A stretch of DNA of 64,000 nt from NCBI GenBank assembly GCA_015686845.1, contig JADPRS010000013.1:25222-89221 (forward strand), written 5' to 3'. Below the pieces are notes generated by a model. That model did no database searches, was not told where the DNA came from, and saw only the letters and a list, made by a program, of their open reading frames with translations. Positions 7,988 through 18,600 of this stretch are shown here, piece by piece. The stretch's first letter is position 1, and every line of letters starts with the position of its first letter. A program made the position numbers and the translations under genes. The DNA comes from Lutibacter sp. B2. GTDB taxonomy: Bacteria; Bacillota; Clostridia; Peptostreptococcales; Thermotaleaceae.

Positions 7988-10111
7988 TTGAAAAAATTTC
8001 AAGATTTAAGAACGAGTATCAAAATTATCTTATTAGCAGGTATTATACTTTCGCTATCTATGGTTTCAGAATTCATTGTTTTAAATAAACTAAAAGATAC
8101 TAGTCTTAAAGAAACAAGCAATACAGTTATTCAAACTTCAAAAACTGAAGCAAAAACAATATTAAGAGATATTCAACTTGTAGCAAAATCTGTAGAAGAT
8201 TTAACGCATACTATGGGAATATTGGCTGAGGAAGGCACTCTAACTAGAAAATCGGCAATTGATCTATTATCCAAAAGTCTTCAATCAAACCCTACTATTA
8301 TCGCTCATGGCTCGGGATGGGAACCCAATGCTTTTGATGGAAAAGATGATATATATATGGATCATGAAGAAATAGGAAGTGATGCACAAGGAAGATTTCT
8401 TCCTTACGTATATAAGAATGAAAGCAACAAAATAGTAGCAGAACCTTTGGTTGGTTATGATGTTGAAGGAGATGGAGATTGGTATTTAGTTCCTAAAAGA
8501 ACGAAAAAACCCATATTAACAGAACCTTATATTTATCCTGTAAACGGTGTTGATGTATTAATGACCACTATAGCTTATCCAATCATCAATACAAAAGGTG
8601 ACTTTTTAGGCGTTGTAACTGCTGATATAGTATTAGATTACTTACAAGATACAATCACAACGATAGAAAGTATCAATGCCTTAGATGGTACTGCACTACT
8701 TATATCTAATAATGGATATTGTGTTGCTAGTGGATTAAATAAAGAAATGATTATGACGAATCTTATGGATACAGGTTTTTTAAACGATAAAATCGTAACA
8801 GACATTCATTCTAATAAAGGAAATTCATATTTCTCAAATATTAAAAAATTGAATGAAAATGCCTTAATCACCTATGAACCACTACACTTTCAAAATTTAA
8901 ATTCAACTTGGGCTGTATTAACAATTATACCAAAAAATAAAATTTTAGAAGATTATCATAAATATTTTAAAACAAGTTTAATAATGATTGCAATTATAAT
9001 TCTAATCTCAATCTTATTAATCATAGGTATTACAAAAAATATTAATCATTCTATTCATAAAATAATTTCATTAATGAAGAAGGCAGAAGAAGGAGATTTG
9101 ACCGTTCTTTCAGATATGCAAAGTAAAGATGAATTTGGTCAGCTTTCAAATAGCTATAACAATATGATTATAAAGATAAGAGAACTTGTACAAAATGTAA
9201 ACACATCATCTACTACTGTATATGAAAAAGCAGATCATTTATCTACTGCATCCTACCAATCAAATATTGCTACGGAAGAAATCTCAAAAGCAATAGAACA
9301 AGTAGCAATAAGTGCCTCTGATCAAGCAAAAGATACAGAAATGATTTCCTTTAAAACACATGACTTAGGAGATAAGATTCAAGAAACAGTAAACTTGATT
9401 ACAGAAGCATTTAGTATCTCTAGTGATACAAATCAATTAAGCGAAGCAGGCATCAACCTAATGTCTACGTTAAACGAAAAAACAGATATAAGTAGTAAAA
9501 AATCAAGTGAAATAGACCAAATTATAAATATTGTAAATGAATATGCCAACAATGCAGAATCCATCATAACATTAATTGATACCATTGCAAATCAAACAAA
9601 TTTATTAGCACTGAATGCGTCAATAGAAGCAGCTAGAGCTGGCGAAGCAGGAAAAGGATTTGCGGTTGTTGCAGATGAAATTAGAAAACTAGCTGAACAA
9701 ACCTCTGATGCTACTAATAATATACAGCAAATCATTGTGAACATACAAAACCAATCAAATAATGCAGTATCAAAAATGAAAGATATGACGCAAACACAAA
9801 AAGAGCAGAATGAATCAATTAGAAATACATCAGAAATATTCAAAAAAACAGCAGCATCATTACTCTTTTTAGTAGACAAATTAGATAAAGTACTAGAAAA
9901 TGCCCACAAGATAGAAGATAGCAAAACTGAAATTATTGAATCAGTAAATAATATTGCTGCTATAACAGAAGAAACATCTGCTACTGCCGAAGAAGTATCT
10001 GCTAGTACACAAGAACAACTAGCTTCTATGGAAGAAATAAACGAACATGCACAAACAACAAAAGATTTATCAAAAACATTAATAGAAAACGTGAATAAAT
10101 TTAAATTTTAA
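7988..10111 (+). CDS. Methyl-accepting chemotaxis protein with extracellular dCache domain
   Basis: A 707-residue transmembrane chemoreceptor. Order: short cytoplasmic start, TM1 (about 11-30), a large extracellular double-Cache sensor domain (about 40-325), TM2 (about 332-352), HAMP (about 353-405), then the helical signalling domain whose tip [21 protein letters not shown] (about 537-557) binds CheA/CheW. The TTG at 7988 is chosen because AAAGGAG lies about 11 bp upstream, whereas the longer frame opening at 7928 has no binding site. dCache domains commonly bind amino acids or other small organic ligands; the ligand here is not predictable. No che genes lie nearby. Confidence 0.93.
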   Translation: MKKFQDLRTSIKIILLAGIILSLSMVSEFIVLNKLKDTSLKETSNTVIQTSKTEAKTILRDIQLVAKSVEDLTHTMGILAEEGTLTRKSAIDLLSKSLQSNPTIIAHGSGWEPNAFDGKDDIYMDHEEIGSDAQGRFLPYVYKNESNKIVAEPLVGYDVEGDGDWYLVPKRTKKPILTEPYIYPVNGVDVLMTTIAYPIINTKGDFLGVVTADIVLDYLQDTITTIESINALDGTALLISNNGYCVASGLNKEMIMTNLMDTGFLNDKIVTDIHSNKGNSYFSNIKKLNENALITYEPLHFQNLNSTWAVLTIIPKNKILEDYHKYFKTSLIMIAIIILISILLIIGITKNINHSIHKIISLMKKAEEGDLTVLSDMQSKDEFGQLSNSYNNMIIKIRELVQNVNTSSTTVYEKADHLSTASYQSNIATEEISKAIEQVAISASDQAKDTEMISFKTHDLGDKIQETVNLITEAFSISSDTNQLSEAGINLMSTLNEKTDISSKKSSEIDQIINIVNEYANNAESIITLIDTIANQTNLLALNASIEAARAGEAGKGFAVVADEIRKLAEQTSDATNNIQQIIVNIQNQSNNAVSKMKDMTQTQKEQNESIRNTSEIFKKTAASLLFLVDKLDKVLENAHKIEDSKTEIIESVNNIAAITEETSATAEEVSASTQEQLASMEEINEHAQTTKDLSKTLIENVNKFKF

Positions 10112-10147
10112 CATCAATGAATTTTAAAAATATTGACAATATTCTTT

Positions 10148-10175
10148 TTGTAAAATTCACTTTAAATGATATGAT
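10148..10175 (+). promoter_or_regulatory. Promoter of pepV
   Basis: TTGTAA and TATGAT separated by 16 bp, about 38 bp upstream of the pepV start and its GGAGGAG site. Confidence 0.55.
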
Positions 10176-10213
10176 AAAAGAAGGAAAAATATAACATATA
10201 TAGGAGGAGTCTT

Positions 10214-11602
10214 ATGGATTTTACAAAACGAATTGATGAAATGAAAGACCAAATCATTCAATCCACACAAGAAATTATAAGCATAAAAAGTGTAAAGGAT
10301 AAACCAAAAGAAAATATGCCTTTTGGTCAAGGAATAAACGATTGCTTAGAACATACAATCAATCTATGTGAAAATTTAGGATTTGAAACTAAAAATGTTG
10401 ATCATTATGCTGCCCATGCTGAATTTGGCCATGGTGAAGAAGTAGTGGGCATACTTGCTCATCTTGATGTAGTTCCAGAAGGAGACAACTGGACTTACCC
10501 TCCCTATGCAGCAGAAATTCATGATGACAAAATCTATGGCCGAGGAACCATTGATGATAAAGGTCCTGCAATCGCAACACTATATGCTATGAAAGCCCTT
10601 AAAGACTCAGGCGTTAAATTAAATAAAAAAATAAGAATTATATTTGGTACAGACGAGGAAAGCGGATGGGAAGGAATAAACTATTATCTACAACATGAAA
10701 AAGCACCAGATTTAGCATTTACACCTGATGCAGACTTTCCTGCTATTCATGGTGAAAAAGGAATATTGATCTTTGACTTCGTTAAAAACTTCAAAAGTAC
10801 TCCAGAAAATACGGGAATAAAAATTTTAAAAATAAATGGCGGAAACAGACCTAACATGGTTCCTGATTATTGCGAGGTACACCTATTATCTGATGAAGAT
10901 TTAAAACAGAAAGTAACTACATATGGGAAAGAAAATAATATCAAACTAGAAGTAGTCCAACAAGAAAAAATAACGATTATTAAATCTTTTGGCGTATCTG
11001 CTCACGGAAGTCTTCCACACGCAGGCCAAAATGCCATATCACAACTTATAGTATTTTTAAATACACTAGATTTAGCTGATGGAGATATTTCTGACTTTAT
11101 AAAAGTATATACTGATAAAATCAGTATGGACTATTATGGTGAATCCATTGGATGTGGCTTGACTGATGAAGAATCTGGAAAACTTGTATTCAATGTAGGC
11201 GTAATAAATTTAAATGAAGAAAAGGTAAATCTTTCTATAAATATCAGATATCCTATTACATGTACAGATACTCAAGTTTATGATGGCATGAATAAAGAAT
11301 TAAAAGGTACGGGTATAGGCATAGTGGAAATTGAACATAAAAACCCTATTTATCTACCTAAAGATCATGAACTCGTTCAAAAACTTATGAAAGTTTATAG
11401 GGATTTTACTGGAGATCATAGTGAAGCTATTACTATAGGTGGCGGAACTTATGCTAGAGCAATGGAAAATGCCGTAGCCTTTGGTCCATTATTCCCAGAT
11501 CAACCTGAACTGGCTCATCAAAAGGATGAATACATATCTATAGACGATTTAATCAAAATCACCAAAATATATGCAAATGCATTATATGAACTTGCAAAAT
11601 AA
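10214..11602 (+). CDS. pepV: Dipeptidase PepV-like (M20 metallopeptidase)
   Basis: A 462-residue M20-family zinc dipeptidase that releases amino acids from dipeptides in the cytoplasm. Metal-binding and catalytic residues are visible: H83 in LAHLDVVPEG, D115 in GRGTIDDKGP, the TDEESG motif (about 146-151), D172 region (FTPDADFP) and the late histidine in PELAHQKDE. The dimerisation/lid domain is inserted between about 180 and 380 as in PepV. ATAGGAGGAG precedes the ATG. It faces the oligopeptidase gene pepF, and the two share a perfect terminator, together suggesting active peptide catabolism. Confidence 0.92.
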   Translation: MDFTKRIDEMKDQIIQSTQEIISIKSVKDKPKENMPFGQGINDCLEHTINLCENLGFETKNVDHYAAHAEFGHGEEVVGILAHLDVVPEGDNWTYPPYAAEIHDDKIYGRGTIDDKGPAIATLYAMKALKDSGVKLNKKIRIIFGTDEESGWEGINYYLQHEKAPDLAFTPDADFPAIHGEKGILIFDFVKNFKSTPENTGIKILKINGGNRPNMVPDYCEVHLLSDEDLKQKVTTYGKENNIKLEVVQQEKITIIKSFGVSAHGSLPHAGQNAISQLIVFLNTLDLADGDISDFIKVYTDKISMDYYGESIGCGLTDEESGKLVFNVGVINLNEEKVNLSINIRYPITCTDTQVYDGMNKELKGTGIGIVEIEHKNPIYLPKDHELVQKLMKVYRDFTGDHSEAITIGGGTYARAMENAVAFGPLFPDQPELAHQKDEYISIDDLIKITKIYANALYELAK

Positions 11603-11633
11603 CAAAAGAAGAGTCTTCGACTCTTCTTTTGTT
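11601..11633. terminator. Bidirectional terminator between pepV and pepF
   Basis: A perfect 15-bp stem (AACAAAAGAAGAGTC and its complement) with a three-base loop. The A/T arms give T tracts on both strands. The stop codons of both convergent genes lie in the arms. Confidence 0.93.
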
Positions 11634-13434
11634 ATTCCATCAATTTTTCCATCTCATCTACTAATTCTTTAAATACGTTAAGTGCATTATGAATAGGTTT
11701 CGTTGTAGTCATATCTACCCCTGCCCCTTTTAATAGATTAATTGGATAATCACTTCCTCCACCTTTCAAGAAATTAATATATCTCTTAATAGCTTCGTCA
11801 CCTTCTTTTATAATTTGTTGAGATAATGAAATAGCAGCAGAATATCCTGTGGCATATTTATATACATAAAATGCATTATAGAAGTGTGGAATTCTTGCCC
11901 ACTCCGTCTTTATAGAATCATCTAACACTACGTCTGGTCCATAGTATTTTCTATTTAAATCTAGATATATTTCATCCATAACATCTGGCGTTAGTGCCTC
12001 TCCTTGCTCCACTTTTTCATGAATAATCTTTTCAAACTTTGCAAACATAGTCTGTCTATAGATGGTTCCTCTAAATTGCTCTAAATAATGATTCATTAGA
12101 TATAATTTTTTCTTTTTATCCGTTGTATTTTTTAGCATATACTCTATCAGTAATGCTTCATTAACAGTAGATGCAACCTCTGCTACAAAAATCGTATAAC
12201 TTCCATACGCATATGGCTGATTTTTATGTGTATAATAAGAATGTAGCGAATGTCCCATCTCATGGGCAAGTGTAAACACATCATTCGTCGTGTTTTGATA
12301 GTTTAAAAGTACATATGGGTCACTTTCATAGGTTCCAAAGGAATAAGCGCCACTGGTTTTTCCTTCATTTTCATATACATCTATCCAACCTTCATTAAAT
12401 CCCTTTTCTAATATTTCTATGTACTCTTTACCTAAAGGAGCTAACCCTTTTTTTACTTCTTCTTTTGCATCTGCATAAGAAATTTCTACCTTAAGTTCTT
12501 CTACTATAGGTGTATGTATATCATACATATGAAGTTCTTCTACGCCTAAAGCTTTTTTTCTTAATGCTACATATTTATACATACTATCTAAATGTGACTC
12601 TACCGTCTCTATTAAATTATCATATACAGACATAGGAATGTTATCACTATCTAGAGAAGCTTCTAATGCTGAATTATATTTTCTTACCTTTGCGTAAAAT
12701 ACATCTTTTTTCACACTAGCAGCTAGTGTAGAACAAATCGTATTCTTTTGGTCTTCATAGGATTTATATAGTGTCTCAAATGCATCTTTTCTAACTCTTC
12801 TATCACTGCTCTTAAGTAGTTTTGTATATCTTCCCTTGGTTACCTCTATTTCTTTTCCATCCTCATCTTTAATACTTCCAAACTTAATGTCTGCATTATT
12901 AATCATGCCAAAAATATTTTTTGGTGCTGCAGCGATTTCTCCCATTTGTGCTAGTAGTTGTTCTTCCTTGTGAGATAAAATGTGCTCTTTCTGACGCATT
13001 AACTCTTCAAAAAAGAAAGTATATAATTTCAAGTCTTTATTTTCATCTAAGAATTTTTTTATTTTTTCTTCCTCTATATTCGTTATTTCTGGAATTATAA
13101 AGGATAACTTACTTTGAACTTCTACAGCAATACTTTGTGCTTGATCCGTCATTGCCTGATACTTGGCTACAGTATTATCCTCATCTTTTCTCATTCTTGC
13201 ATATACAAATACATTTTCCATTTTTTTAGAGATTTCATCTTCTAATCTCAATACCTCTAGTAAATCATTTGCACTTTCCCCTAATTTCCCTGCATACTCC
13301 AGTATTTTTTCACTCATTTCTCTTACTAAGGCTATGTCTTTTTTCCATAATTCTTCGTCTGAATACATTCTTTCTAGCTTCCACTTAAATTCTTCGGATA
13401 TTTCATCTCTTTTTTGTATTTTATTTTCGCTCAT
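11632..13434 (-). CDS. pepF: Oligoendopeptidase F
   Basis: A 600-residue M3-family zinc metallopeptidase that cuts oligopeptides in the cytoplasm. The thermolysin-type motif H391-E-M-G-H395 is intact and the third zinc ligand glutamate follows in FVAEVASTVNEALL. The M3 N-terminal helical domain is complete, and the length is the usual ~600. It converges with pepV and shares its terminator. The ATG at 13434 is preceded by a GGAG-like site. No signal peptide is seen. Confidence 0.95.
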   Translation of the reverse strand: MSENKIQKRDEISEEFKWKLERMYSDEELWKKDIALVREMSEKILEYAGKLGESANDLLEVLRLEDEISKKMENVFVYARMRKDEDNTVAKYQAMTDQAQSIAVEVQSKLSFIIPEITNIEEEKIKKFLDENKDLKLYTFFFEELMRQKEHILSHKEEQLLAQMGEIAAAPKNIFGMINNADIKFGSIKDEDGKEIEVTKGRYTKLLKSSDRRVRKDAFETLYKSYEDQKNTICSTLAASVKKDVFYAKVRKYNSALEASLDSDNIPMSVYDNLIETVESHLDSMYKYVALRKKALGVEELHMYDIHTPIVEELKVEISYADAKEEVKKGLAPLGKEYIEILEKGFNEGWIDVYENEGKTSGAYSFGTYESDPYVLLNYQNTTNDVFTLAHEMGHSLHSYYTHKNQPYAYGSYTIFVAEVASTVNEALLIEYMLKNTTDKKKKLYLMNHYLEQFRGTIYRQTMFAKFEKIIHEKVEQGEALTPDVMDEIYLDLNRKYYGPDVVLDDSIKTEWARIPHFYNAFYVYKYATGYSAAISLSQQIIKEGDEAIKRYINFLKGGGSDYPINLLKGAGVDMTTTKPIHNALNVFKELVDEMEKLME

Positions 13435-13641
13435 TTATTTACTCCTTCCATTTCATTGATCTAAATATATTATGCTCTAACGTTGCTCATAATTATTAGC
13501 AAATCCAAACATTTATAATATACATTATATAATAATTATCATATTTTTCCAAATTTAAATAAAAATATACTATGTTTTCTGAATAGCTTGATAATCACTT
13601 ATCACTGATTCATCTTTACGAAAAACTTTACTATGAAATGA

Positions 13642-13670
13642 TTGAAATTAGTCGTAAAAAATGTTATGCT
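13642..13670 (+). promoter_or_regulatory. Promoter of the ABC-F gene leader
   Basis: TTGAAA and TATGCT separated by exactly 17 bp. A start near 13677 would give a leader of about 125 nt before the ABC-F start codon. Confidence 0.7.
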
Positions 13671-13695
13671 ATCAACGGTACACCCAAAAAAAAGA

Positions 13696-13770
13696 ATGTC
13701 GTTACTAAATAATAATCAATCAAAAAACTACAATTGGGAATATTATATATTAAAGAGCTTATTTTTATAA
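13696..13770 (+). CDS. Putative 24-residue leader peptide upstream of ABC-F gene
   Basis: ATG at 13696 opens a 24-codon frame that ends with TAA at 13768-13770. The stop falls in the right arm of the leader hairpin, so a ribosome finishing this peptide would prevent hairpin formation. This is the arrangement of translation-coupled attenuators upstream of antibiotic-response ABC-F and erm genes. The Shine-Dalgarno sequence is weak (an A-rich run ending AAAAG), which lowers confidence. Confidence 0.4.
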   Translation: MSLLNNNQSKNYNWEYYILKSLFL

Positions 13771-13777
13771 GCTCTTT
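13752..13777 (+). promoter_or_regulatory. Attenuator-like hairpin in ABC-F leader
   Basis: Perfect 10-bp stem AAAGAGCTTA/TAAGCTCTTT with a six-base T-rich loop, followed by a short T run. It lies between the promoter and the gene. The right arm CTCTTT can alternatively pair with AAAGAG of the ABC-F ribosome binding site (13787-13792), so either transcriptional or translational control is possible. Confidence 0.6.
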
Positions 13778-13802
13778 TCAATTGATAAAGAGAGGTAATA
13801 AT

Positions 13803-15542
13803 ATGATAAAAGTTGATAACTTGTCCTACTCATTTCCGCAAAAAGATCTATATAATAAGATTTCATTTACATTAGAAGAGGGTCAACATTGCGCATTTAT
13901 AGGAACAAGTGGCAGTGGAAAAAGCACATTGATAAATATAATTATGGATCCAGAAAGATATATGTTCGATGGTAAGTTAGAGATGGAGCCAAATTGTAGA
14001 ATTGGGTATGTAAGTCAGTTCTCACAACTAGACAAAACACAAGAAACTACAGTTTTCGAATATATAGGGAAAGAATTTATTAAACTTCAAAATGAAATGA
14101 CATTGATTTGTACTGAAATGGAAACATCTTCAGATATTGAACCTTTACTAGAAAAGTACCAAAAAGCTTTAGACGCATTTGATGCAATTGGTGGGGATGA
14201 TTTCGAAAGCAACATTAATAAAAAACTAAATCTTGCAAACCTAATCAAGCATAAAGATCTACTGATATCTGAACTTAGTGGTGGAGAATTCAAACTTGTT
14301 CAGGTAATTAAGGAAATGCTTAATAGTCCAGAGGTAATGATTATGGATGAACCAGATGTGTTTTTAGACTTTGAAAACCTTAATGCTCTTAAAAGTCTAA
14401 TTAATTCTCACAAAGGAATCATGTTAATTATTACACACAACAGATATCTATTGAATCATTGTTTTAACAAAATTATACACCTTGAAAATAGAGAGCTTCA
14501 AGAGTTTGATGGAAGATTTATTGAGTATAATTTATCATTACTTCAAACTAAAATTGAGTTACAAGAACTCGCTGTTGCTGATAATGAAGAAATTGAGAGA
14601 AACGAGCTGTTAATCAATAAACTAAGAACCATCGCAACGAATAATTCTGACGCTGCTAACGGGAAATCTCTAAAAGCTAGAGTTAAAATTCAAGAAAGAT
14701 TAGAAGCTCGTAGAATTAAAGAGCCATTTGTAGATATTAAACAACCGGATATCAATTTAGCTACTGCTAATAAAATCGAAGACACCATTATTTTAAAAGT
14801 GAATGATTACAGTGTTGCTTTTGATGAGATGCTTTTAGAAAATGTTAATTTTGAGATTAAATCTACTGATAAAGTAGCTCTTATTGGTTCAAACGGTACT
14901 GGTAAAACGACTTTATTAAGAGAAATCTTTAAAAATAATCATGATTCCATTGAAATAAATAATGACGTTGAAGTGGCTTATTTATCTCAGATTCAAGGAG
15001 AAATATTAAATGACTCTAATACAATATTTGAAGAATTTTTCGATGTTGGATTTAAAACTTACGGGGAGCTTAAATCATATATTTCAAACTATGGTTTTGA
15101 CGAAGAAGTCGTTGATCAAAAAATCGGATCTTTATCTGGTGGAGAAAAGAATATACTTCAATTGGCTAAAGTTTCTGCTGGTAAAGCAAACCTGTTGCTT
15201 CTTGATGAACCCACAAGTCATTTAGATACCTATTCACAAATAGCACTTGAGACAGCCATAGAAAACTATAACGGTGCGATTCTAATGATTTCTCATGATT
15301 ACTATTCTATAATAAACTGTATGGATTATGTTTTAATCATTGAAAATAAGACAATTAGAAAAATGAGTATGCGAAAATTTAGAAAGATGATTTATGCTAG
15401 TCATTTTGATAAAGACTATTTAGAAATTGAACAAAAGAAAAAATCAGTTGAAACGAAAATAGAATTAGCTTTAAAAGATACTGATTTTGAGCTTGCAAAA
15501 ATTTTATCTGAAGAGTTAGAAGAGCTGATTAAGTTACTTTAA
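13803..15542 (+). CDS. ABC-F family ATPase (probable ribosome-protection factor)
   Basis: A 579-residue protein with two ABC domains and no membrane segments. Domain 1 has Walker A GTSGSGKST (34-42), LSGGE (158-162) and MDEPDVFLD. A charged linker of the kind that enters the ribosomal E/P site lies at about 245-315. Domain 2 has Walker A GSNGTGKTT (362-370), LSGGE (444-448) and LLLDEPTSHLD, and a helical C-terminal tail follows. ABC-F proteins act on the ribosome, and several rescue it from macrolide, lincosamide or pleuromutilin drugs. Start ATG 13803 is chosen because GAGAGG precedes it; an in-frame TTG at 13734 has no such site and lies inside the leader. The regulated leader favours an antibiotic-response role. 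Specificity cannot be assigned. Confidence 0.88.
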   Translation: MIKVDNLSYSFPQKDLYNKISFTLEEGQHCAFIGTSGSGKSTLINIIMDPERYMFDGKLEMEPNCRIGYVSQFSQLDKTQETTVFEYIGKEFIKLQNEMTLICTEMETSSDIEPLLEKYQKALDAFDAIGGDDFESNINKKLNLANLIKHKDLLISELSGGEFKLVQVIKEMLNSPEVMIMDEPDVFLDFENLNALKSLINSHKGIMLIITHNRYLLNHCFNKIIHLENRELQEFDGRFIEYNLSLLQTKIELQELAVADNEEIERNELLINKLRTIATNNSDAANGKSLKARVKIQERLEARRIKEPFVDIKQPDINLATANKIEDTIILKVNDYSVAFDEMLLENVNFEIKSTDKVALIGSNGTGKTTLLREIFKNNHDSIEINNDVEVAYLSQIQGEILNDSNTIFEEFFDVGFKTYGELKSYISNYGFDEEVVDQKIGSLSGGEKNILQLAKVSAGKANLLLLDEPTSHLDTYSQIALETAIENYNGAILMISHDYYSIINCMDYVLIIENKTIRKMSMRKFRKMIYASHFDKDYLEIEQKKKSVETKIELALKDTDFELAKILSEELEELIKLL

Positions 15543-15572
15543 ATCGTATATTCTTTACAACAATAAGTTATA

Positions 15573-15636
15573 ATCCCCTTAAAGTTCACAGATTAAATTA
15601 CAAAATCTGAATACTACTAGGGGATTCTTTTCATTG
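15573..15636 (+). terminator. Terminator after ABC-F gene
   Basis: Two-tier hairpin: outer stem AATCCCCT/AGGGGATT enclosing an inner CAGATT/AATCTG stem, followed by CTTTTCATTGTTTT. It separates the ABC-F gene from the CRISPR array. Confidence 0.65.
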
Positions 15637-15675
15637 TTTTACTAGGGTAATTTTAGATTATCATAAACAAAAGGG

Positions 15676-18600
15676 ATTTACATTCCAATATGGATAGATT
15701 CTAACCGGATTTTAGGTGATGGAGTTGACACAAATAATTCGTAATTTACATTCCAATATGGATAGATTCTAACCCTCACAGGAGGAGGGGAGAGAGGATT
15801 TATTTAAAAAATTTACATTCCAATATGGATAGATTCTAACTGGATCTAGTTTCAATACTGCTATCCCCTTGCTTTTATTTACATTCCAATATGGATAGAT
15901 TCTAACCACCGAGTGAAATATTTAAAGACATATAAAAAAAGAATTTACATTCCAATATGGATAGATTCTAACCCTACGCAATGTACCACCCATTTTTCCA
16001 CTACTAGCATTTACATTCCAATATGGATAGATTCCAACCAAGAAGCCGTTTAAATACTAAATTGAGGGTTAAAGAATTTACATTCCAATATGGATAGATT
16101 CCAACAAGGACACAAAGTAATGAATCCCGCAATGTTACCACCATTTACATTCCAATATGGATAGATTCCAACCTAATATATAATGAAGTTTGTTCATTCT
16201 TTAAACATAATTTACATTCCAATATGGATAGATTCCAACAGAGTTAGCGAGGTAGTTATACCAGTAACCACAACGGATTTACATTCCAATATGGATAGAT
16301 TCCAACCTAATACATAACTACCTATCGGTATCAATGGAATACTATTTACATTCCAATATGGATAGATTCCAACGAGTTGCAACAGATTTATTTGCAAAAT
16401 TAGGTTTAAATTTACATTCCAATATGGATAGATTCCAACAAGAACAAATGTAGTAGGACCTACTAAAAATAGACAAATTTACATTCCAATATGGATAGAT
16501 TCCAACTACAATTATACAGTTAGCTCCTGCATCATTAATTGAATTTACATTCCAATATGGATAGATTCCAACTTGGGGATGTTTCAATGATGCTAATGAT
16601 ATACTTGTATTTACATTCCAATATGGATAGATTCCAACTGATATTAGATGAAAAAACTAGAAATAATGCTATTGAATTTACATTCCAATATGGATAGATT
16701 CCAACCCTCAAGACTACTAAAGTTATATATCTTGTGTTCATCATTTACATTCCAATATGGATAGATTCCAACGTCTGCTATCTTATCAAGGAGTTTTTCG
16801 AATTTCATATTTACATTCCAATATGGATAGATTCCAACACGCTAGACTTTAAAAAATTGAGAGAAGAAGAAATAATTTACATTCCAATATGGATAGATTC
16901 CAACCTTTTAATCTTTTATTGATTTTAACTGAAATATCTTCATTTACATTCCAATATGGATAGATTCCAACTCTTCGTATTCAGCAAGTCTATCTGTTAA
17001 AATTTCAAATTTACATTCCAATATGGATAGATTCCAACTAGATGTTTTATTTTCTTTTTTGACTGTATCACCTATATTTACATTCCAATATGGATAGATT
17101 CCAACGGGAAGATCTTCTATACATACTATGGATAGGATGGTCAATTTACATTCCAATATGGATAGATTCCAACTGTTCCACTCGTTGCAATTGTAATCCC
17201 ATATACAACAATTTACATTCCAATATGGATAGATTCCAACCATCTCACAATCCCCACACCCTATATAAAATAAGATGATTTACATTCCAATATGGATAGA
17301 TTCCAACTCTATTTATTTTATATTTTATACCCATGTTGTTTCTAATTTACATTCCAATATGGATAGATTCCAACTATTTTTCTAAGAGCTTTATTATTAT
17401 ATGAGTTCATATTTACATTCCAATATGGATAGATTCCAACTGTAACAACACCTGAAGATACATATTATATTTATGAATTTACATTCCAATATGGATAGAT
17501 TCCAACTAAATTATATGGAATTTGGGCTTTTACTGGTTATTAATTTACATTCCAATATGGATAGATTCCAACTTCTACTATAGTAAAATACATAGCACAA
17601 TCTTTTTGATTTACATTCCAATATGGATAGATTCCAACCGTCTCCATGATGATGAAGCTTCATCGTCTCAGATATATTTACATTCCAATATGGATAGATT
17701 CCAACGATTCAATTTAAGATATTTAATGCTCCTATCTTTGAATTTACATTCCAATATGGATAGATTCCAACTCTAAAATAGTTGTAAGAGTAATATACAT
17801 GAAGGTGATTTACATTCCAATATGGATAGATTCCAACATAAAGGTATTAAGATATCTCCTTTTAAATTATCTAGATTTACATTCCAATATGGATAGATTC
17901 CAACCATAAATTGTTTTTAGCATCCATGCTATATTATCTAAATTTACATTCCAATATGGATAGATTCCAACTAAAACTTCATCTGTTGAAAATTGTGATC
18001 CTAACTGATTTACATTCCAATATGGATAGATTCCAACCCATTAAGTCGCTCTGAAAAAGATTTATTCTCACAAATTTACATTCCAATATGGATAGATTCC
18101 AACCAAAGAAACTTTAAAAACTTGGGTAAATACATTTCTATTTACATTCCAATATGGATAGATTCCAACATCTATTTTATTTCTAATTTTACCACTAATA
18201 CTATCATTTACATTCCAATATGGATAGATTCCAACAATTTTACGACAAAAGTGACAGGTAGAGGACTTGAAATTTACATTCCAATATGGATAGATTCCAA
18301 CCAATGCGATAAATGGAAAACGTCTTAGGCAAGGACAATTTACATTCCAATATGGATAGATTCCAACTTGTGCATTGGATAACTTCTCTTGTATCTCTTT
18401 TGCATTTACATTCCAATATGGATAGATTCCAACATAATAGGTACATTCTTTAATGCCCAAACAATCTTCATTTACATTCCAATATGGATAGATTCCAACG
18501 AATTGGTCTTATAGCACCAAAAGCAATTCTTATTTTATTTACATTCCAATATGGATAGATTCCAACGGAACTACTTCAAATCCTGCTAGAGCAGGTTGTC

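Noticed and set aside
13734..13802. An N-terminal extension of the ABC-F protein from TTG at 13734.
   Set aside because: No ribosome binding site, and it runs through the leader hairpin; ATG 13803 with GAGAGG starts at the first conserved residues.
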